Positions 35,711-42,087 of a stretch of DNA of 46,915 nucleotides are shown in pieces (within the stretch, counting starts at the first letter, position 1; each line of letters starts with the position of its first letter). The position numbers and the translations under genes were made by a program. This stretch comes from JBBDXA01 sp040902585 (lineage in GTDB: Bacteria; Planctomycetota; Phycisphaerae; Phycisphaerales; Phycisphaeraceae), in the NCBI GenBank assembly GCA_040902585.1, contig JBBDXA010000041.1, positions 1-46,915 of the forward strand. Reading direction: 5' to 3'. The notes beneath the pieces are model-generated. The model did no database searches and was not told the origin of the DNA. It saw only the letters and a list, made by a program, of their open reading frames with translations.

Positions 35711-36058
35711 ATGCAGGTACAAGAAAAGCGGATCTGCCCGAATTGTGGCTCGAAACGAAAGAAAGGTGTGCCGCGCGAGAGGGCCAGCCAGGGAAGCCTG
35801 ATCGACATGCTGATGCCCGATTTTATCTGCAAGGATTGTGGCACCCGTTACGCCGTACAGAACCCCAAGTCGGCACCGTGGCTAATCATTTTTCTTGGCG
35901 TGTTGATCCTGCTCATTGGCATCGTTTTCATCTTCGCCCCCAAGACTATGTTAAAACTCACGGTCTTCGGATACATCGGCGTCATCGTCGGCGGCCCCGG
36001 ACTCATCGGCTACGGCATCTACAAACTGATCAAACCTGACCCGCCGCATAAACCCTAG
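35711..36058 (+). CDS. Cassette 2 protein: zinc-ribbon membrane protein
   Basis: 115 residues from ATG 35711. An N-terminal zinc ribbon has two Cys pairs (CPNCGS and CKDCGTRY) separated by about 33 residues. Two transmembrane helices follow (WLIIFLGVLILLIGIVFIF and VFGYIGVIVGGPGLIGYGIYKLI). The upstream in-frame ATG-like starts fall within the attC site and are rejected. The stop is 2 bp before attC2. The function is unknown; the cysteine arrangement suggests a metal-bound cytoplasmic head on a membrane hairpin. Confidence 0.75.
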   Translation: MQVQEKRICPNCGSKRKKGVPRERASQGSLIDMLMPDFICKDCGTRYAVQNPKSAPWLIIFLGVLILLIGIVFIFAPKTMLKLTVFGYIGVIVGGPGLIGYGIYKLIKPDPPHKP

Positions 36059-36060
36059 TC

Positions 36061-36168
36061 GCCTAACCAACCGCTGCAGTTGACGAGCAGCGCGTGCGTT
36101 GAAAGTTTATATCGAGCCTTGTGCGTCCTGCCCCGCACGCGGCTCGCAACTGAGCGGCAGCGTTAGGC
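36061..36168 (+). other. attC recombination site 2
   Basis: A 108-bp site from GCCTAAC (36061-36067) to GTTAGGC (36162-36168). Between the cores it differs from attC1 at only two positions, and the arms and extrahelical bases are identical. Such homogeneity among attC sites is typical of sedentary chromosomal arrays. Confidence 0.87.
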
Positions 36169-36176
36169 CTCAAGAA

Positions 36177-36608
36177 ATGCGCACCAATGTAACATTCCGA
36201 CATCCGGCCCAATTTGTCGGCGATGAAGGCGACGGTGGCGGCATTCTTGTCGTCAGCGGTGCACAATGGTTCGCCGCAATATTGAGGCGAGTTTCGGGAC
36301 TGGATCTCGATGAGGACTTGTGCCAAGAAGACTGGGGCGTCGTGTTCTTCGCTCGACGCAATCAGAGGAAGTTCTGGATCGGCCTGAGTGCATGGGACGA
36401 AGGTGCGTGGATCGCACACTTTCACCATGGTTCATTTGCCTGGTTGCAGTCGTTCAGCCAGGCCGGGAAGGACCAGTTGAAGTCTCTCTTGGCAGCCGTT
36501 CACGAAGTACTGGCGAGTGAGCCGACGATCACCGAGATCGCTTGGCATGAAGAGAGCGAAATGAGCAAACCGAGGCCGACTGGTTTTCCGACGCCGGTTG
36601 AGGGCTAA
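36177..36608 (+). CDS. Cassette 3 protein, unknown function
   Basis: 143 residues from ATG 36177, 14 bp inside the cassette. The sequence (NVTFRHPAQFVGDEGDGGG, WGVVFFARRNQRKFWIGLSAW, WIAHFHHGSFAWLQSF) is soluble and Trp-rich, with no recognised family. The TAA stop falls inside the degenerate inverse core at 36603-36609. An earlier in-frame start at 36099 would be translated from attC2 and is rejected. Confidence 0.72.
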   Translation: MRTNVTFRHPAQFVGDEGDGGGILVVSGAQWFAAILRRVSGLDLDEDLCQEDWGVVFFARRNQRKFWIGLSAWDEGAWIAHFHHGSFAWLQSFSQAGKDQLKSLLAAVHEVLASEPTITEIAWHEESEMSKPRPTGFPTPVEG

Positions 36609-36620
36609 CCAACCGACCAT
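36603..36620 (+). other. Truncated third attC site
   Basis: GGCTAACCAACCG matches the first bases of attC2 (GCCTAACCAACCG) with one change, then the similarity stops. No GTTRRRY core or matching right arm is found in the next 150 bp. The right end of the array has therefore been lost or replaced. Confidence 0.6.
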
Positions 36621-36887
36621 GAAGCCAGTCCTCCGTCAACCTTGCGGGTTGTGATTTCGTGGGTGCTGCCTTGTCTTGTCCTTTCCGGCGTCAACTGTCA
36701 GGCTGATGCATTCAACCGATCCCCCGGTCCATTCAGGGTGTCCGCTCTTTTTCAGTCGGTGCTTGAGTGGTCCTATTCATCCATACGGCCGCGCCCCGCC
36801 CCCGGGGGTTCGCTCATTCGCTGCATCGGGGTGTCTCGTGGTCGCCGGGAAGCGGCGGCGTGAGTCCCGGTTGGTTCGTCGAGCTGA

Positions 36888-37008
36888 GAGCGTGTGTGAA
36901 AAGATCGAAAATGGAGCACGGTCCCGGAAGGGCGGTGATGACGTGGTGGGTACACACAAGCATGCACCACCCGGCCGGGATGGTGCTCCAGCGTTCTCAC
37001 ACACGTTC
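36888..37008. repeat. Nested inverted-repeat element with two AGCACC hairpins
   Basis: GAGCGTGTGTGA (36888-36899) is inverted at 36995-37008 (TCTCACACACGTTC). Inside it lie two facing copies of the AGCACC hairpin: a degenerate one at 36913-36937 and a good one at 36964-36986 (GCACCACCC, GGCC, GGGATGGTGC). The remainder of 36621-36887 shows no supported gene; its ORFs lack codon structure. Confidence 0.5.
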
Positions 37009-37011
37009 TAA

Positions 37012-37125
37012 TCAAGTGTCACACCCGCGCGAGACGTTGCCGCGTTGAGCACGGTTCACCGCATCGTTGGCGAAAATGCAGGCGACGCTATTGAACTTGC
37101 CCCGGTCAAGTGCGAGAATGGTCAT
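37012..37125 (-). pseudogene. IS110-type transposase N-terminal stub
   Basis: A 37-codon frame starting MTILALDRGKFNSVACIF, which matches the beginning of IS110/IS116/IS902 transposases, where the first catalytic Asp lies in the LDxGK motif. The similarity ends after about 18 residues and a stop follows. GGAG lies about 9 bp before the ATG. The rest of the transposase is absent, so this is a remnant at a rearrangement scar. Confidence 0.6.
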
Positions 37126-37283
37126 GTCGTGTGCTCCGTGAAAGGGATGTCAGTGTGAACGGTCCGCTGTGACCGACAACCTATTGTGACCCGGTTGCCT
37201 CGGCAATCGGTGATCACCTATTCACCAATCCCCGCACCCGCCCGTCCCCTCCCCCGGTGGGGGTGCCGCGGGGCGCACGGCTT

Positions 37284-37817
37284 TCATGGATTCTCCGCAG
37301 CGAACCCGGCGGGGGCGTCGTAGTTGGCGATGTAAATGTTCAGGTCGCCGTCGTTGTCGATATTCACCATCGCAGCACCAGCGCCCCAGCCGTTGCCATT
37401 CGACAGGCCTGCCTTGTTCGTCGCGTCTTCGAAACGGAACTCGGCGATCTGGAGAAAGAGCTTGTTTCCCTTGACGCCGCTGAGCAGGAAGAGGTCCGGC
37501 TTGCCGTCGCCGTTGACATCACCGATGGCGACGCCTCCGGTGACGAAGGGGGAGTCGAAGAGATGCTTTCGGGGGTTGGTCAGGTCCGTCGTGTTGATGA
37601 AGTCGACGCCGGTCCGGGCAGGCGGGAGCTTCTCAAATAATGTCGTGCCCGAAGTGCCGGCGGCGCTCGCGTCGGACAACGGGGGCAGCGGCGTACTGCT
37701 GAGGCCGATCGTCGTTGCCCCCGCGGGCCTGGTCGCGGCCGGGTCGGAACGGGGCGAGCATCCCGTGACAAGGATCAGCAATCCAATCGTCCACAGTGTG
37801 GTCTTCGGTGTCATCAT
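37284..37817 (-). CDS. FG-GAP/CRTAC1-like lipoprotein, 3'-truncated
   Basis: 177 residues. A signal peptide with lipobox (IGLLILVTGC) is followed by a Pro/Ala-rich linker and one calcium-type FG-GAP block, GGVAIGDVNGDGKPDLFLLSG. A second block begins (MVNIDNDGDLNIYIANYD) before the frame ends. Full CRTAC1-like proteins run to 500 residues or more with several such blocks and an ASPIC/UnbV end, so the C-terminal two thirds are missing. The truncated end faces the IS110 stub. It is probably non-functional. Confidence 0.65.
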   Translation of the reverse strand: MMTPKTTLWTIGLLILVTGCSPRSDPAATRPAGATTIGLSSTPLPPLSDASAAGTSGTTLFEKLPPARTGVDFINTTDLTNPRKHLFDSPFVTGGVAIGDVNGDGKPDLFLLSGVKGNKLFLQIAEFRFEDATNKAGLSNGNGWGAGAAMVNIDNDGDLNIYIANYDAPAGFAAENP

Positions 37818-37969
37818 CCATCCTCGTGGTGGAAATGCCCGGATCGAATCACCTAAAAAACGAGGCTCCCACCTTGCATCGGCGGCAGCCTCGGTCAACA
37901 CAGTCGCACGATGGCCGACCCGCTCCATCACTCATCATACATTCGGTCGTCAGCCGTCCTGAGTTCCGA

Positions 37970-38950
37970 TCAGCGTACAAGGCGTCGACGCGATGCACGG
38001 CCGCCCATCAACATGCCTGTCGCGAGAATCAGCATGGAAGCGGTCATCGGCTCGGGCACGGGCACGGCGTCGGCGACCCTGAAGATCTGAATCGCGCTGA
38101 TACCGTCGTTCCTGGGGCCGTCCAGAGCTACTGTCAGGACATCACCGCTGACGTTTGTGAACACGGCATAATTTGAATCGGTAGCGCCGCCATCCGTGTT
38201 CATGACGTAACCCACGCTCGAGAGAATGTCCGCGGACTGAATGTCTTGAACCTGGCCGTTCACCGTGATGGTGGACACGTCGTTCACGAAGAACTCATTG
38301 TTGCCGTAGTAAACGACGACGGTGTATCCATCCGCGCTGAAATCATTCACGCCTTCGAAGGTGAGTACAGTGTCCTGATTGGCGAAGCCGCCCATCAACT
38401 TGCCGTCGGGATCGCTGCCATGACCGTCGTAGTGCCAACTGTTGTTGGAGGACTGCGTCCAGCCGACGACATCGATACCTGAAGGCGATCCCAGGCTGTC
38501 GAGCAACGCCAGCCCCGTGTTGCCCGGGCCCTGGCCGTTGCTCAAGTGGTTATTCCAGTTTGCCTGCTCGAAGCTGGGCGCGCCGGCGACATCACCGGGG
38601 GCAAGGTTCTCATCGCCGAAAGCGGTGTTCGAGAAATTCCAACCCACCGAATCGCCTACGGGCGGCGGAGGCAGGCCACCGACAATCTGAATCGCGGAGA
38701 TGCCGTTGTTGTTCACGCTGCCTTGGGACAGCAGGCTGACGGTAAACTCGCTGTCGTGCAGTCCGGTGAAGACGGTGTAGTTGCTCGACGACGCCAGTGA
38801 GCCGGTCCCCTCGACGAAGCCGACGTTATCGAAGCCTGACGCAGCCGTGTTGCCGGTTCGGATATCGCGGCTGACATTGTCAGCGCCGTTGCCCACCACT
38901 GAAAGGGTCGAGTTGCTGGGGCCTTCGTTGTTGTTGTAGTACACGACCAC
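37970..38950 (-). CDS. PEP-CTERM protein, 5'-truncated
   Basis: At least 326 residues, ending in a PEP-CTERM sorting signal (VPEPMTASMLILATGMLMGGRASRRR), which marks exported proteins processed by exosortase. Two homologous units are visible, both containing YxVVVYYxNNE and ending NxGISAIQI. The second is complete at about 190 residues; the first begins part-way (frame open to about 39022, FAGQEPAITFGNID). There is no signal peptide, so the gene has lost its 5' end and the GTG at 38950 is only a nominal start. The product would not be exported. Confidence 0.7.
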   Translation of the reverse strand: MVVYYNNNEGPSNSTLSVVGNGADNVSRDIRTGNTAASGFDNVGFVEGTGSLASSSNYTVFTGLHDSEFTVSLLSQGSVNNNGISAIQIVGGLPPPPVGDSVGWNFSNTAFGDENLAPGDVAGAPSFEQANWNNHLSNGQGPGNTGLALLDSLGSPSGIDVVGWTQSSNNSWHYDGHGSDPDGKLMGGFANQDTVLTFEGVNDFSADGYTVVVYYGNNEFFVNDVSTITVNGQVQDIQSADILSSVGYVMNTDGGATDSNYAVFTNVSGDVLTVALDGPRNDGISAIQIFRVADAVPVPEPMTASMLILATGMLMGGRASRRRLVR

Positions 38951-39039
38951 GGCATAACCCGCGCCGCTGGTAAAGCTCGAGTCGATGTTCCCGAAGGTGA
39001 TGGCCGGTTCCTGACCGGCGAAGCATTCCGCCCGAGGCT

Positions 39040-40023
39040 TTGCGTGCGGACGGGGCCATTGTAGACATCGTGCATCGCCGCGATGCTCAGCCGCTCTTGG
39101 ATCGCGGGATTCACATGGTCAACCTGACGACGACCGATGAGCTGCCCGAAGCGCCGCACGTTTCCAACCAGGGCAAAGGCATCGGCCGGCTGGCATTCGA
39201 TCATCTCTATGACAAGGGGTTTCGGCACTTCGCGTTCTGCGGCAGCGGCGGGTACTCCTATGTGCGCGGCCGGCACTTCAGTGCAGCCGCCAAGGCCGCC
39301 GACTTCGAGTGCCACACGTACGATCCGACGCAGGGCGCGGTGGTCGGCTCCGCTGAGGAACGCGCTTCCCTGGCCGATTGGATTCGCCAACTCCCCAAGC
39401 CCGTGGGAGTCCTTGCCGTTCACGACGTGCGTGGCCGGCACGTCATCGATGCCTGCAACGAGAAACAGATTCAGGTGCCCGATGAAGTCGGCGTGCTCGG
39501 CGTCGATGATGAACTGCCTCACTGCGAAATGTGCGAGCCGCCGATGTCCAGTATCAGGACCGACGCGGAACGCATCGGCTTCGAGGCGGCCTCGCTGCTG
39601 GACCGTCTCATGAACGGCAAGCCGCCGCCGGCCGGCCCGATTCTCATTCCGCCTACGCACATCGTGACGCGACAGTCGACCGATGCCCTGGTGACCGATG
39701 ATGAGCTTGTGGCCCGGGCCGTGCGGTTTATCCGTCAATACGCCTGCGACGGCATTGATGTCGAAAGCGTGCTCAACCACGTGGCGGTCTCGCGCAGCGT
39801 GCTGGATCGGCGGATGCGCGGCGCTTTCGGACGAACGCCGCACGAAGAGATCATCCACGTCCGCCTCGATCGCGCCCGCATGCTGATTCGTGAAACCAAC
39901 CTTTCGATGGCCGAGGTCGCCGAGCACACGGGGTTCAACTACGCCGAGAACATGGGTCGCGTTTTTCGCAAAAAGCTGGGGCGCAGTCCCGGTTCGTACC
40001 GCGAAGAGAACGGCCGCGACTGA
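39040..40023 (+). CDS. XylR-type transcription regulator, 5'-truncated
   Basis: 327 residues from a nominal TTG; the frame is open back to the junction near 39025. It has a LacI/periplasmic-binding-like sensor domain (IGRLAFDHLYDKGFRHFAFCG, GVLAVHDVRGRHVIDACNE, VGVLGVDDE). A C-terminal AraC helix-turn-helix pair follows (VESVLNHVAVSRSVLDRRM, MAEVAEHTGFNYAENMGRVF). This is the E. coli XylR layout, but about 55 N-terminal residues are missing compared with XylR (392 residues). It probably once regulated sugar-use genes. The SGNH hydrolase gene follows 24 bp downstream. Confidence 0.8.
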   Translation: MRADGAIVDIVHRRDAQPLLDRGIHMVNLTTTDELPEAPHVSNQGKGIGRLAFDHLYDKGFRHFAFCGSGGYSYVRGRHFSAAAKAADFECHTYDPTQGAVVGSAEERASLADWIRQLPKPVGVLAVHDVRGRHVIDACNEKQIQVPDEVGVLGVDDELPHCEMCEPPMSSIRTDAERIGFEAASLLDRLMNGKPPPAGPILIPPTHIVTRQSTDALVTDDELVARAVRFIRQYACDGIDVESVLNHVAVSRSVLDRRMRGAFGRTPHEEIIHVRLDRARMLIRETNLSMAEVAEHTGFNYAENMGRVFRKKLGRSPGSYREENGRD

Positions 40024-40047
40024 TCCCTTAACTTGAAAGTTCATCTG

Positions 40048-41697
40048 ATGAGAATCGTATTTCCCATGGTCTCGATTGTTTCCCTTCTGGCATTAACTCT
40101 CGGCCACTGCCCGCGGGTAGATGCTGCTGATGCCGTCGAGGTGTCGGGGCTGATCGAGTCGCAGACCAAAGTTGCGGGCAAGATGCCCAACTATCGCCTC
40201 ATCGGCGACACCACCTTCGACTGGCGCGTCGGACTCGTCACCGGCGACATCGACCTCAACGGCCACACGCTCACGATGGAGACCGGCGGCGGTAACCTCA
40301 CCACCTTCAAAGGCGTCATCTCCGGCAAAGGCTCGCTCATCTGGAACGGCGGCGGACAGGACGCCTGGCAGACCCGGCCCTCCTTCCTCGCCGGCGACAA
40401 ACCCAACACCTTCACCGGCACGCTCACCATCCTGCGCGGCACCCTCGCTCTCGCCAAACCGAAAGGCACCGCCGCCTTGGCCGGCAAACTCATCACGCTC
40501 GGCGGCGGCACCAACCAGGCCATCCTTCAACTCAATGCTTCCGACCAGGTGCCCGATGACTGCCTCGTCCGCATCACCGGCGATCACGACGGCCGCATCT
40601 GGATGCAAGGTCAAGGCGAAACGCTCGGCCCGCTCGACCTGCAATCCCATGGCTCCATCGACCTGGGCGACGGCGAAAGCAAACTCACGTTCGCCGACAG
40701 CAGCGGAATGAAGTGGAACACGGATAAGACTCTGACGATCGATCGCTGGACCGAAGGCAAGGATGAGCTGGCGTTTCGCGGGGCGAACACGCTGACGCCG
40801 GCGCAGGTCGCGCGCATCGGTTTCGCCGATCCTTCCGATCGGCCGGCCGGCCTGTATGCGGCCAAGCTGCTCAAGGATGGACAACTCGTTCCTGACATGC
40901 GTGTCAAGGCGATCGATCCGCCGTTCGATGTTTCCGACGATGCCCGCAAGGCCAGACAGGCAATGTACGATATCCCCGGCCGCGACGAACTCACCGGCGA
41001 AAAGAGCCCGCTGCGCGACGGTATGAGCATTTCGTTCTTCGGCGATTCAATCACCTGGCAGAATGGATACATTTCACTCCTCGAAAAGGCGATCGCAAAC
41101 GGTGCGGGCACCCGGGGCAAGACGATTCATCTGCACAATCGCGGCATCAACGGCGGCGGCGTCCTGTCGGTGCGCGACGGCGTGGACAAGGCTGCCTATG
41201 TTGATGAGAAGAATCAGAACGGCCCTCAGGATGCGTTCGCCAAGGTCATCGCCGCTGACAAGGCTGCCGTCGCGGTGATCTTCATCGGCATCAACGACCT
41301 CTGGTGGCGCAACACCTCGCCTGAGGATTTTGACAAGGCGCTGCGAGACATCGTTGCCACAGCGCGGCAAAACAAAACCATTCCTGTCCTCGCCACGCTC
41401 TCGGTCTTCCAGGAAATGCCCGACAACAGCAACCCAAAGGATGTCCAGTGCGAACAGTTCGCCGAACTGACGCGGAAGGTGGCCAGGGAAACCCACACGA
41501 CTTTGGTGGACCTGCGCGAAACATTCATGGCGTATCTTCGCAATCACAACGCCAGGCTACGAGTTGATGGGTCGCTCGTCATGCAGAAGTCAGGCGTTCT
41601 GACTTACGATGGCGTCCATCCCAGCGCCCGCGGCAACGAGCTGCTCAGCGATCAGATCGCATCCGGAATTGACCGCTCGTTGAAGCGCGAACGATGA
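40048..41697 (+). CDS. SGNH/GDSL hydrolase with N-terminal beta-helix-like region
   Basis: About 549 residues from ATG 40048; a TTG five codons upstream is weaker. A signal peptide (VSIVSLLALTLGHCPRVDA) precedes a Gly/Leu/Thr-rich region with autotransporter-like repeat strands (GDIDLNGHTLTMETGGGNLTTFKGVISG, NTFTGTLTILRGTLAL). The catalytic SGNH domain follows from about residue 330. Its block I is FFGDSITWQ, Gly is in NRGINGGG, Asn is in FIGINDLW, and Asp/His are in DGVHPS. It is probably an extracellular carbohydrate or acyl esterase. Confidence 0.88.
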   Translation: MRIVFPMVSIVSLLALTLGHCPRVDAADAVEVSGLIESQTKVAGKMPNYRLIGDTTFDWRVGLVTGDIDLNGHTLTMETGGGNLTTFKGVISGKGSLIWNGGGQDAWQTRPSFLAGDKPNTFTGTLTILRGTLALAKPKGTAALAGKLITLGGGTNQAILQLNASDQVPDDCLVRITGDHDGRIWMQGQGETLGPLDLQSHGSIDLGDGESKLTFADSSGMKWNTDKTLTIDRWTEGKDELAFRGANTLTPAQVARIGFADPSDRPAGLYAAKLLKDGQLVPDMRVKAIDPPFDVSDDARKARQAMYDIPGRDELTGEKSPLRDGMSISFFGDSITWQNGYISLLEKAIANGAGTRGKTIHLHNRGINGGGVLSVRDGVDKAAYVDEKNQNGPQDAFAKVIAADKAAVAVIFIGINDLWWRNTSPEDFDKALRDIVATARQNKTIPVLATLSVFQEMPDNSNPKDVQCEQFAELTRKVARETHTTLVDLRETFMAYLRNHNARLRVDGSLVMQKSGVLTYDGVHPSARGNELLSDQIASGIDRSLKRER

Positions 41698-41775
41698 TCG
41701 TCTGCATCCGCAAGTCTCGCTTGTGGAACTCGCTAACCCGCCCGGCATACGGCCAGTGTTCGTCACGTGGTGCAG

Positions 41776-41800
41776 GCAGTGTCGGGGCCCCGGACGCTGC
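41776..41800. terminator. Strong GC palindrome after the SGNH hydrolase gene
   Basis: A near-perfect palindrome centred on GGGGCCCC (arms GCAGTGTC and GACGCTGC). It could terminate the upstream transcript although no T-run follows. Otherwise the 390-bp gap 41698-42087 shows nothing supported; its ORFs are compositional. Confidence 0.35.
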
Positions 41801-42087
41801 CGGTCTTCAGCAGTCTGTGCCGGCAAGTGGCGAAGGGGGTATCTCCTGGGGTTACGATCAGAAACAGATGTGCCGCGCCTTTCGATCGGGTCTGGGTGTG
41901 TGGTGGCTTATGGATTTGTTTGTGGCGTTGTTAAGTGGCCACGTGTGGTGCTATGCCCGCTGACTATGCCTGGCCGCTGTGCGCGGTTCGCAGATTGAGA
42001 AGGACGGTGCGATTGAACCCGGAAGTGATTGGACCTTCGGTGTCGTATCGACGCACGATTCTGCTCTGGTCCCCGTACCATTAAGGC

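Larger units (their letters stand above)
35160..36609 (+). mobile_element. Integron-type gene cassette array without integrase (CALIN-like)
   Basis: Three consecutive small cassettes. Cassette 1 is 35161-35672, ending with attC1. Cassette 2 is 35673-36162, ending with attC2. Cassette 3 begins at 36163 and ends in a decayed attC. Each cassette carries one ORF reading left to right and almost fills the space between sites. The cassette start heptamers pair with the inverse cores of their own attC sites (GTTATCC/GGATAAC; GTTAGGC/GCCTAAC). No tyrosine recombinase is present within the window. Confidence 0.8.

Noticed and set aside
35609..36176. Longer versions of the cassette 2 and 3 ORFs starting MRVYIEPCASC or MKVYIEPCASC
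   Set aside because: These shared N-termini are translations of the attC sites themselves. The true starts lie inside each cassette.
36642..37011. Two overlapping plus-strand ORFs of 73 and 111 codons right of the cassette array
   Set aside because: No ribosome binding site, no domain, and they run through an inverted-repeat element. They are treated as non-coding.
38713..40044. 443-codon minus-strand frame across the XylR-type gene
   Set aside because: Its translation is an antisense shadow of the XylR-type gene, which shows clear sensor and AraC motifs on the plus strand.
41694..42087. ORFs of about 90 codons between the SGNH hydrolase and CehA/McbA genes
   Set aside because: Low-quality composition with no recognisable motif; a strong palindrome interrupts the region.
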